From an uncultured Lachnospiraceae bacterium (lineage in GTDB: Bacteria > Bacillota > Clostridia > Lachnospirales > Lachnospiraceae), in contig CASGVX010000003.1 in the NCBI GenBank assembly GCA_949346185.1, positions 1 through 28,666 on the forward strand: a stretch of DNA of 28,666 bases, read 5' to 3'. The notes below the pieces were generated by a model. The model ran no database searches. It worked only from the letters and a program-made list of their open reading frames with translations, and was not told the DNA's origin. A program made the position numbers and the translations under genes. How positions within the stretch are numbered: the stretch's first letter is position 1; each line of letters opens with the position of its first letter. Of this stretch, positions 8,563 to 15,271 are shown one piece after another.

Positions 8563-9174
8563 ATGAATCAGCGAAGAAAAATTATTGTGGCCACAGGAAA
8601 TGAGGGGAAGATGGATGAAATTCGTCAGATTCTAGGAGGGGAGAACATTGATTTTGCCTCCTTGAAGGACGAGAAGCTTCAGGATGTGGAGATTGTGGAA
8701 GATGGCAGCACTTTCGAGGAGAATGCCATGATTAAGGCCAGAAAGATTAGCGAAATCACAGGTCAGATGGTTCTGGCGGATGATTCCGGGCTGGAGGTGG
8801 ATTATCTGGATCGTGCGCCGGGCATTTATTCTGCCCGATATCTGGGTGAGGATACGTCCTATGATATAAAAAATAACCATATTATCAAGTTGCTGGAGGG
8901 AGTGCCGGAGGAAAAGAGGACGGCGAGGTTTGTCTGCGCCATGGCATGTGCCTTCCCGGATGGCAGGAGTCTTACCACCAGGGGGGTGATAGAGGGGCGC
9001 ATCGGCCATGAGCAGCGGGGAGACAATGGATTTGGCTATGATCCCATTTTTTATGTGCCGGAATTTGGGTGCACCACTGCGGAACTGAAGCCGGAGGAAA
9101 AGAATAAGGTGAGCCACCGGGGCAGGGCGCTCACTGCCATGTATCGGGAACTTGTATCGGAAGAAGTATTGTAA
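8563..9174 (+). CDS. rdgB: XTP/dITP diphosphatase (RdgB/HAM1 family)
   Basis: 203 residues, the usual size for the family. The start at ATG 8563 is set by GGAGG at 8552-8556; an upstream ATG at 8524 would add an Arg-rich tail not seen in relatives. Family motifs are complete: VATGNEGKMDEI at the N-terminus, LADDSGLEVDYL followed by APGIYSARYLG, GFGYDPIFYVPE, and KNKVSHRGRA near the end. The enzyme hydrolyses non-canonical purine triphosphates (ITP, dITP, XTP) to monophosphates and so keeps deaminated bases out of DNA and RNA. It lies 66 nt after the amidase. Its TAA stop overlaps the start of the ribosome binding site of the next gene. Confidence 0.95.
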   Translation: MNQRRKIIVATGNEGKMDEIRQILGGENIDFASLKDEKLQDVEIVEDGSTFEENAMIKARKISEITGQMVLADDSGLEVDYLDRAPGIYSARYLGEDTSYDIKNNHIIKLLEGVPEEKRTARFVCAMACAFPDGRSLTTRGVIEGRIGHEQRGDNGFGYDPIFYVPEFGCTTAELKPEEKNKVSHRGRALTAMYRELVSEEVL

Positions 9175-9187
9175 GGAGGTAGGTAAC

Positions 9188-10000
9188 TTGCAATTATCAG
9201 AACCAGAATTTCAGCATATAGTTAAATATGTGAAAGATCGTTATGGAATTGAACTGGGACGAAAGCGGGTGCTGATTGCAGGAAGGTTGGAGAATTATTT
9301 GCTGCGGGAAGGATATGAAAGCTATGAGCAGTATATTGAGGAGGTAGAGAAGAATCCCGCTGGGAAAGAGGCGGGAAAGCTAATCAATGTACTGACCACC
9401 AATCACACCTATTTTATGCGGGAGTTTGAGCATATGGACTACCTGAAACGGGTGATTCTTCCTTGGATTATGAATGTGCAGCGCGGGAAGAGCCGGGATG
9501 TGCGCATCTGGTCGGCGGCTTCCTCTACCGGGGAGGAGCCCTACACGATTCAGATGGTGCTGCAGGACTTCTTTTCTCTGGACGAGGGCTGGAATACCCA
9601 GATACTTGCCACAGACATTTCCACTCAGGTATTGCAGAAGGCCAAGAGCGGCGTATATCTGGAGGAGCAAATCAGACCGTTGCCGGAGAATTGGAAGCGC
9701 AGGTATCTTCGTGAGTTGGGAGAGGATCAGTTTCAGATGAAGGAAGAATTGCGGGAAAAGATTGTGTTTCGGCAGTTTAATTTGATGGATGAAATATCTT
9801 TCAGAGGATTGTTCCATGTGGTTTTCCTGAGGAATGTGATGATTTACTTTGACGAGGAGACAAAGAGGAAGCTGCTAGGCCGGATATATGATCATTTGGT
9901 GATGGGCGGCTATCTGCTTATAGGGACTACGGAGAGCGTTAGCGAGATTTCATCTGGCTTTCAATGCCTTCAGCCGTCAATATACAGGAAAGTGAAGTGA
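9188..10000 (+). CDS. cheR: Chemoreceptor glutamate methyltransferase CheR
   Basis: 270 residues from TTG 9188, which follows a near-perfect AAGGAGGT (9173-9180) by 7 nt; an in-frame ATG at 9152 lies inside rdgB without a good site. The N-terminal helical domain is followed by the SAM-binding domain: VRIWSAASSTGEEPYTI (usually SAACSSGEEPY), LATDISTQVLQKA, and FLRNVMIYFD with LLIGTTESV at the end. The enzyme methylates glutamates on chemoreceptors and works against CheB, encoded directly downstream. No cheA, cheW or receptor gene is complete in this window. Confidence 0.94.
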   Translation: MQLSEPEFQHIVKYVKDRYGIELGRKRVLIAGRLENYLLREGYESYEQYIEEVEKNPAGKEAGKLINVLTTNHTYFMREFEHMDYLKRVILPWIMNVQRGKSRDVRIWSAASSTGEEPYTIQMVLQDFFSLDEGWNTQILATDISTQVLQKAKSGVYLEEQIRPLPENWKRRYLRELGEDQFQMKEELREKIVFRQFNLMDEISFRGLFHVVFLRNVMIYFDEETKRKLLGRIYDHLVMGGYLLIGTTESVSEISSGFQCLQPSIYRKVK

Positions 10001-10002
10001 GA

Positions 10003-11040
10003 ATGGTAATGAATAAAATTAAAGTTTTGGTGGTAGATGATTCCAGGCTTTTTCGGGAGATGATTTCCCGGTTTCTGAATGGCTATCCGGATATTCAAGT
10101 GGTGGCGGCGGCAGGGGATGCTTTTCAGGCCAGGGACATGATTTTGCGCTTTGAGCCGGATGTTATGACATTGGATGTGGAGATGCCCCGGATGAATGGC
10201 ATAGATTTTTTGAGGAGGCTGATGCCCCAGTATCCCATTCCTACTGTGATGGTCAGTGCCTTGAATGCCACGGTGTTCGATGCGATGAAGGCGGGAGCAG
10301 TGGATTTCGTGAATAAGCCGGTACAGTCCTCGCCGGATGATATCGGTAAATGGGTGCAGGGAGAATTGGTGCCTAAGATCAGGGCTGCCGCAGCCGCCCA
10401 GGTGGGACAGAGGGAGCGGAGGCCGGTGAAGCAGGTGGTATCCGGCGGTGGGGAATTTCACAATAAGGTGCTGGCAATCGGTGCTTCCACCGGTGGAACG
10501 GAGGCCATCAGCGATGTGGTGACGAATTTTCATACAGATATTCCCGGAACTGTGATTGTACAGCATATGCCCCCCAAATTTACAGAGATGTATGCGGAAC
10601 GTCTGGATAAGGAATGCGAGGTGGTAGTGAGGGAGGCAAAGGATGGAGACTTGGTGGAGAAGGGAAAGATACTCGTTGCGCCGGGGGATAAGCAGATGCG
10701 CCTGATGCGTACGGGGGATACCTATCGGGTAGAGGTCAGGCCGGGAGCCAAGGTCAGTGGCCACTGCCCGTCCGTGGACGTTCTCTTTGAGTCGGTGGCA
10801 AAGGCGGCTGGAAGAAATGCGGTGGGAGTGATTCTCACCGGCATGGGGGCGGACGGCGCAAAGGGGCTGCTGGCCATGCGGAAAGCGGGGGCGAGAACCA
10901 TCGGGCAGAATGAGGCTACCTGCGTGGTGTATGGGATGCCCAAGGTGGCTTACGATATTGGTGCGGTGGAAAAGCAGGTCCCGCTGGAATATGTGGCCAA
11001 CACGGTTTATAATGTGCTTCGCAGTAGTTTTACCCAGTGA
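10003..11040 (+). CDS. cheB: Chemotaxis response regulator glutamate methylesterase CheB
   Basis: 345 residues if started at ATG 10003; GTG 9997 and ATG 10009 are close alternatives, with AGGAAAG at 9986-9992 as the likely binding site. An N-terminal receiver (VLVVDDSRLFREM, phospho-acceptor Asp58 in TLDVEMP, Lys in VNKPV) is joined by a linker (about 125-150) to the methylesterase domain. The catalytic triad is Ser162 (GASTGGTEA), His188 (QHMPPKFT) and Asp284 (GMGADG). The protein demethylates or deamidates chemoreceptors when phosphorylated by CheA. It follows cheR by two bases and is closed by a strong terminator. Confidence 0.95.
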   Translation: MVMNKIKVLVVDDSRLFREMISRFLNGYPDIQVVAAAGDAFQARDMILRFEPDVMTLDVEMPRMNGIDFLRRLMPQYPIPTVMVSALNATVFDAMKAGAVDFVNKPVQSSPDDIGKWVQGELVPKIRAAAAAQVGQRERRPVKQVVSGGGEFHNKVLAIGASTGGTEAISDVVTNFHTDIPGTVIVQHMPPKFTEMYAERLDKECEVVVREAKDGDLVEKGKILVAPGDKQMRLMRTGDTYRVEVRPGAKVSGHCPSVDVLFESVAKAAGRNAVGVILTGMGADGAKGLLAMRKAGARTIGQNEATCVVYGMPKVAYDIGAVEKQVPLEYVANTVYNVLRSSFTQ

Positions 11041-11084
11041 AAAAAAGCAGCAGGATGCTTGTCATAAGATTCTGCTGCTTTTTT
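11041..11084 (+). terminator. Rho-independent terminator after cheB (bidirectional)
   Basis: A 13-bp stem pairs AAAAAAGCAGCAG (11041-11053) with its complement at 11072-11084, which ends in six T. It starts right after the cheB stop and can also serve the converging cysE gene. Confidence 0.85.
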
Positions 11085-11117
11085 GTGTGGAAACTATTCA
11101 ACTTATGATTCGTTCCA

Positions 11118-12032
11118 TCAGTCGAAGATGTCGTCGGTCTCTCTCTTTTCCGTGATGGTGATTTCGGGATTTTTCACGCTGACACGAGAACCATCGGGCA
11201 CCGATTCTGTGATAAAGGCGTTGCCGCCAATGACCACCCCTTTTCCGATGACGGTCTCCCCCCCCAGAATCGAGGCGTTGGAGTAGATGGTCACATTGTC
11301 CCCGATGGTGGGATGGCGCTTCACGTCCCGCAATAGCTGGCCGCTTCTGGTGGACAGGGCGCCTAGGGTGACGCCTTGGTATACTTTCACATTGTCACCA
11401 ATCTCGGTGGTTTCGCCGATGACCACGCCGGTTCCATGGTCGATAAAGAAGTATTCGCCGATGGTGGCGCCGGGGTTGATATCAATCCCCGTGTGGGAGT
11501 GGGCGTATTCCGTCATAATTCTGGGAATAAAAGGCACGTGCAGGAGATAGAGTTCGTGAGCCATGCGGTAGATAAACACCGCCAGCAGTCCCGGATAGCA
11601 GAAAATAATCTCCTCTTTCGAGCGGGCGGCGGGGTCCCCGTCATAGGCCGCCTGCACATCCTTCATGATGGTTTGCTGGATGCGGGGCAGGGAGCGGAAG
11701 AATTGGCTGCAGATATCTTCTGCCTTCTCACACATTGCTGCCCCATCGCTTTTTTCCTGCCCCTGCTGCAGCAGGCTTGCCCGAATCTGCAAGGTCAGCG
11801 CATCGTATAATTTCATCATATTGTGACCGAGAAAATATTCCGTCATGGTACTGCCTAGGTGCTCCTCGTCAAAGTAGCCGGGAAACATCAGCTGGCGCAA
11901 TCCCATGATGATATGTATGATGGCGTTCCGACTGGGCATCTGCTGGCCCTTCTTGATGCAGAATAGTTCCTCTTGGTCATAATTATCTTTGATTTTGTGG
12001 ACGATCTCTTTTAGTCTCTCTTCTGAAAACAT
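11118..12032 (-). CDS. cysE: Serine O-acetyltransferase (CysE/EpsC type)
   Basis: 304 residues. GGGGAGG lies 5 nt before the ATG at 12032. An N-terminal helical domain (about 1-180) precedes a left-handed beta-helix of hexapeptide repeats (HSHTGIDINPGATIGEYFFI, IDHGTGVVIGETTEIGDNV, VYQGVTLGALS, HPTIGDNVTIYSNASILGG). The HSHTGIDI and DHGTGVVIG segments hold the active-site residues of serine acetyltransferases. The enzyme makes O-acetyl-L-serine from serine and acetyl-CoA, the committed step of cysteine synthesis. The N-terminus is longer than in the Bacillus enzyme and fits the larger EpsC-like type common in Clostridia. No T-box or other cysteine riboswitch motif was seen upstream. No cysK is adjacent. 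Confidence 0.93.
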   Translation of the reverse strand: MFSEERLKEIVHKIKDNYDQEELFCIKKGQQMPSRNAIIHIIMGLRQLMFPGYFDEEHLGSTMTEYFLGHNMMKLYDALTLQIRASLLQQGQEKSDGAAMCEKAEDICSQFFRSLPRIQQTIMKDVQAAYDGDPAARSKEEIIFCYPGLLAVFIYRMAHELYLLHVPFIPRIMTEYAHSHTGIDINPGATIGEYFFIDHGTGVVIGETTEIGDNVKVYQGVTLGALSTRSGQLLRDVKRHPTIGDNVTIYSNASILGGETVIGKGVVIGGNAFITESVPDGSRVSVKNPEITITEKRETDDIFD

Positions 12033-12060
12033 GATTGCCTCCCCGTTTCATTCATTGGTT

Positions 12061-12077
12061 GGCTGCTATTCGCAGCC
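12061..12077 (-). repeat. GAATAG-core hairpin upstream of cysE
   Basis: GGCTGC (12061-12066) pairs with GCAGCC (12072-12077) around a 5-nt loop. Read on the minus strand it matches GRCYGYGAATAGYMRC, the motif also seen at 482-497, 562-577 and 12340-12355. It lies about 29 nt before the cysE ATG. Confidence 0.5.
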
Positions 12078-12182
12078 ATTCATTCCCTGCCGGCATAACT
12101 TTGCTAATGAAGCCTTTGTATCAGTATAGCCATGCCAAGGGGAAAAGTAAAGTTGGGTTTGCTTTTACCACATCATTATATT

Positions 12183-12219
12183 GCTCCAAGATTTTGCAGC
12201 GAATGCAAAGTCTTGGAGC
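12183..12219. repeat. 16-bp hairpin without T-run in the cysE-marR gap
   Basis: GCTCCAAGATTTTGCA (12183-12198) pairs with TGCAAAGTCTTGGAGC (12204-12219) with one G-T wobble and a 5-nt loop. Neither strand shows a T-run directly after it, so it is probably not a terminator. Its role is unknown. Confidence 0.6.
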
Positions 12220-12267
12220 GAATCGCAGCATATTGCATTACTAATATATGTAAACTTTGTGAAATAT

Positions 12268-12297
12268 TTGACATAAAGGCATTTTATCTGTTAAAAT
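12268..12297 (+). promoter_or_regulatory. Promoter of the marR unit
   Basis: A consensus TTGACA (12268-12273) is followed after 18 nt by TAAAAT (12292-12297). Transcription would start near 12304. Confidence 0.65.
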
Positions 12298-12315
12298 AGT
12301 TCTGTAATGAACTAT
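12296..12315. promoter_or_regulatory. Candidate operator at the marR promoter
   Basis: ATAGTTCTGTAATGAACTAT has 7-bp arms around a 6-nt centre. It overlaps the end of the -10 box and covers the predicted transcription start, the usual place for autorepression by a dimeric MarR-type protein. Binding is inferred from position only. Confidence 0.5.
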
Positions 12316-12339
12316 TTGCTTGCGGTGTTTTTAAAAATT

Positions 12340-12355
12340 GACTGCGAATAGTCAC
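12340..12355 (+). repeat. GAATAG-core motif upstream of marR
   Basis: GACTGCGAATAGTCAC, with a 4-bp GACT/AGTC stem. It is in the leader of the marR transcript, about 30 nt before the chosen start. Confidence 0.5.
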
Positions 12356-12385
12356 TTGCGAATACATTCTGGGTGGAAGGATGTG

Positions 12386-12841
12386 GTGACGGTGGATGAC
12401 AAAATGGAGTTACTATTAAGCGGGAGGCACTATAAGAAACTGCAGGAAGTGTATCTGAGCACCGTGCTGGAGGAGTATCGCCTGACCATGGTCGATATTC
12501 GCGTTCTGCTATTTCTCTATGAGCATGAACAGTGCGACACTGCCAAGGATATTGTGGAGATGCATTTTATGGCAAAATCTTACGTGTCCAAGTCGGTGGA
12601 AAAATTACTGGAAAGAGGGCTGCTGGTAAAGAAGCATCGAGGAAAGGATAAGAGATACGTACATTTGCTGCTTCAGGAGCAGGCGCTGCCCATTATCGAA
12701 GCAGTTTCTCGGCAGAGGAAAAAAATGTTGAAGAACATATTTGCCGGAATTACCGGCGAACAGCAGGAAGTGCTGAGAGAGGTGGCAACCACCATGAACC
12801 ACAATATTATTGAGATGATACATGAGGGGGACATCAGGTAG
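12386..12841 (+). CDS. MarR-family transcriptional regulator
   Basis: 151 residues from GTG 12386, which follows GGAAGG (12375-12380) by 5 nt. ATG 12404 is an alternative; the in-frame TTG at 12338 has no binding site. The protein fits a MarR winged helix: dimerisation helix, LTMVDIRVLLFLYEHEQC, recognition helix region MAKSYVSKSVEKLLERGLL, wing KKHRGKDKRYVHLLL, and a C-terminal dimerisation helix. MarR proteins bind palindromes and are usually released by small ligands. A candidate palindrome sits at its own promoter. It lies 92 nt upstream of a citrate synthase gene in the same direction and so may control it; the effector is unknown. Confidence 0.86.
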   Translation: MTVDDKMELLLSGRHYKKLQEVYLSTVLEEYRLTMVDIRVLLFLYEHEQCDTAKDIVEMHFMAKSYVSKSVEKLLERGLLVKKHRGKDKRYVHLLLQEQALPIIEAVSRQRKKMLKNIFAGITGEQQEVLREVATTMNHNIIEMIHEGDIR

Positions 12842-12855
12842 AAGGCGAGGCAAGT

Positions 12856-12888
12856 GTGAAAAATGAATTTTCACGCACAAATTTGTGC
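12856..12888. promoter_or_regulatory. Two adjacent palindromes between marR and citrate synthase
   Basis: GTGAAAA/TTTTCAC (12856-12874, 5-nt loop) is followed directly by GCACAAATTTGTGC (12875-12888), a perfect 14-bp palindrome. No T-run follows. They may be an operator or a structured leader for the citrate synthase gene. Confidence 0.45.
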
Positions 12889-12933
12889 CTGCGGCTAGAG
12901 ATTTGCAGGCAACGGAAAGGCAAGGGGATTTAT

Positions 12934-14364
12934 ATGAGTGAGAATTTTGACAAGATGATGGAGAAATATGCGGATAAGTGCAGTAAAATCTGCAGGGAGA
13001 ATAATCAAATAGACGTGAAGCTGTTTGAGGAGTTTGGCGTGAAGAGAGGATTGCGGGACAAGAATGGCAAGGGAGTTTTGTCCGGCATTACGAATATCTC
13101 GCTGATTAAGGCCAGCGAGAAGAAGGATGGCAGAACAGTGCCCTGCGATGGACAGCTGTATTATCGGGGCTACAATATTTTTGACTTGACCAAGGGCTTT
13201 CGGAACGATAAGCGTTTTGGATTTGAGGAGACAGCATATTTGCTGCTGTTTGGAGATCTGCCAAACAAGGAGCAGCTGGTGGAGTTCCAGAAGATACTGG
13301 CGAAGAACAGGCGGCTGCCAACTAATTTCGTCCGGGACGTTATCATGAAGGCACCTAGCAATGATATTATGAATTCTTTGACCAAGAGCGTGCTGACGCT
13401 GTCTTCCTATGATGACAAGGTGACGGATAATTCCTTGGAAAATGTGCTGCGGCAGAGTTTGCTGCTCATCGGGGTATTTCCTTTGCTGTCAGTGTACGGA
13501 TACCATGCGTACAACCATTATGAGTGTGATGAGAGTTTTTACATTCACCGTCCCGACGATAATTTGTCAGCGGCGGAAAATATCCTGCGCATGCTCCGTC
13601 CCGATAAGAAATATACCGATGTGGAAGCGAAGGTGCTGGATTTGGCGCTGGTACTTCATATGGAGCACGGGGGAGGAAACAACTCTACATTTACCACCAG
13701 GGTGGTGACATCTGCCGGTTCTGATACCTATTCCGTCATTGCCGCCGCGCTCTCTTCCCTGAAGGGGCCGAAGCATGGCGGTGCAAATATCAAGGTGGTG
13801 GAAATGATTCAGGATTTGAAGCGGCATGTGAAGGATATCACCGATGAGGAACAGGTGAGGGAATATCTTCACAAGTTGATTCGCAGGGAGGCTTTCGACA
13901 GGCGGGGACTGATTTATGGCATGGGCCATGCGGTTTATTCCATTTCTGATCCCAGGGCGCTGGCGTTTAAGACTTTTGTGGAGATGCTGGCGGAGGAGAA
14001 GCACCAGAAGAGTGAGTTTGAACTTTACTCCATGATAGAGCGCATCGCGCCGGAGGTGATCGGGGAGGAGTGCGCAATCTACAAGGGCGTCAGTGCCAAT
14101 GTGGACTTTTACAGTGGATTTGTATACAATATGCTTGGCATTCCTCAAGAATTATTCACGCCCATTTTTGCCATGGCACGGATTGTGGGCTGGAGCGCCC
14201 ACCGCATGGAGGAACTGATTAACGTGGATAAGATTATTCGCCCGGCATATCAGAGCATTATGGTTCCCAAAGTGTATGAAACCCTGCAGGATCGCTCCAC
14301 CCCAAAGATTGACACCCATGTTCGGAAGGAACTACAATTATCCATGAAAGAGGAAAGCTGCTAA
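12934..14364 (+). CDS. Citrate synthase
   Basis: 476 residues from ATG 12934 (GGGG at 12924-12927, 6 nt away). Family features are clear: YYRGYNIFDL near the N-terminus, then the three catalytic positions in EHGGGNNSTF (His245), YGMGHAVYSISDPRA (His332) and NVDFYSGFVY (Asp391). The enzyme condenses acetyl-CoA and oxaloacetate to citrate. In anaerobes with an incomplete TCA cycle this branch mainly supplies 2-oxoglutarate and glutamate. The length and an N-terminal extension of about 50 residues match the larger clostridial type. It lies between a MarR regulator and proB, whose product uses glutamate, so the three may form one unit. The 2-methylcitrate synthase alternative cannot be fully excluded. 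Confidence 0.92.
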   Translation: MSENFDKMMEKYADKCSKICRENNQIDVKLFEEFGVKRGLRDKNGKGVLSGITNISLIKASEKKDGRTVPCDGQLYYRGYNIFDLTKGFRNDKRFGFEETAYLLLFGDLPNKEQLVEFQKILAKNRRLPTNFVRDVIMKAPSNDIMNSLTKSVLTLSSYDDKVTDNSLENVLRQSLLLIGVFPLLSVYGYHAYNHYECDESFYIHRPDDNLSAAENILRMLRPDKKYTDVEAKVLDLALVLHMEHGGGNNSTFTTRVVTSAGSDTYSVIAAALSSLKGPKHGGANIKVVEMIQDLKRHVKDITDEEQVREYLHKLIRREAFDRRGLIYGMGHAVYSISDPRALAFKTFVEMLAEEKHQKSEFELYSMIERIAPEVIGEECAIYKGVSANVDFYSGFVYNMLGIPQELFTPIFAMARIVGWSAHRMEELINVDKIIRPAYQSIMVPKVYETLQDRSTPKIDTHVRKELQLSMKEESC

Positions 14365-14389
14365 TGCGACTGGCAGAAACGAGGTGGCT

Positions 14390-15205
14390 GTGAGAAAAAT
14401 TAGTGAGAGAAAGAGAATCGTGGTGAAGGTGGGAACTTCCACGCTGACCCATCACAGGACGGGACGGCTGAATATCCGCAGGGTGGAACGTCTGGCAAAG
14501 ACCTTGGCTGACATTTATAATGCGGGGCATGAAGTGATTCTGGTATCCAGCGGCGCCATTGGCCTAGGCATGGGCAAACTGGGATTGACGGAACGCCCCA
14601 AGGATACTCCTGGCAAACAGGCATGCGCCGCCGTGGGGCAGTGCGAGCTGATGAATTTGTACGACAATCTTTTTGCGGACTATAGTATCACTGTGGCACA
14701 GATGTTATTGACGAGATATATTTTGCTGGAGGATCGCAGGAAGAATGTGGAGAATGCTTTGGAACGCCTTCTGTCCTTGGGGGCTGTTCCGGTGGTCAAC
14801 GAGAATGATACGGTGGCCATTGACGAATTGGAATTGGAGGTGGGAGAAAATGACTCCCTGGCGGCGGTGGTGGCCACTATTGCCAAGGCAGACTTGCTGA
14901 TTATCATGTCGGATATTGATGGCCTATATGATTGCGACCCACATAAGAGCAGCCAGGCCCGCCTGATTTCCGTGGTGCATGAGATTGACGAGGGGATTAG
15001 GAAATTGGCGGGAGGCGCCGGCTCCAAGTTTGGCACTGGCGGCATGCGGACGAAGATTCACGCAGTGGAGTTGGCTTACGAGGCCGGCATTGACGTGGTG
15101 CTGATGAATGGGAGAAAGCCGAAAAGGCTATACGACCTTTTTGAGGACAAGAAAGTAGGAACATTGTTTACGCTGGATAAAACGATAGACGGCCCCGACG
15201 CATAG
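14390..15205 (+). CDS. proB: Glutamate 5-kinase (ProB), short form without PUA domain
   Basis: 271 residues from GTG 14390 (GAGG at 14381-14384, 5 nt away); GTG 14384 is an alternative. It is an amino-acid kinase domain: VVKVGTSTLTH, VSSGAIGLGMGKLG, PVVNENDTVAIDELE, GENDSLAAVVATIAKADLLI and GGMRTKIHAVELA. It phosphorylates glutamate as the first step of proline synthesis. The C-terminal PUA domain of the E. coli enzyme is missing, as in other short Firmicutes forms. ProA is usually next door, but none is found in this window: the gene ends at a terminator and the next gene is on the other strand. Confidence 0.94.
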   Translation: MRKISERKRIVVKVGTSTLTHHRTGRLNIRRVERLAKTLADIYNAGHEVILVSSGAIGLGMGKLGLTERPKDTPGKQACAAVGQCELMNLYDNLFADYSITVAQMLLTRYILLEDRRKNVENALERLLSLGAVPVVNENDTVAIDELELEVGENDSLAAVVATIAKADLLIIMSDIDGLYDCDPHKSSQARLISVVHEIDEGIRKLAGGAGSKFGTGGMRTKIHAVELAYEAGIDVVLMNGRKPKRLYDLFEDKKVGTLFTLDKTIDGPDA

Positions 15206-15220
15206 AGCGAAGGGGCCTTT
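15191..15220 (+). terminator. Probable terminator of proB
   Basis: GGCCCC (15191-15196) pairs with GGGGCC (15212-15217), followed by TTT. The left arm lies in the last codons of proB. The short T-run makes it a modest candidate. Confidence 0.5.
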
Positions 15221-15271
15221 GCTCGTCAATCAAAATATGCTTTGGATAGCGATGTTAGCCGATTGGAAGTA

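Noticed and set aside
12033..12250. A T-box or other cysteine-responsive leader for cysE
   Set aside because: The conserved T-box sequence and the expected specifier hairpin and terminator arrangement were not found on the minus strand.
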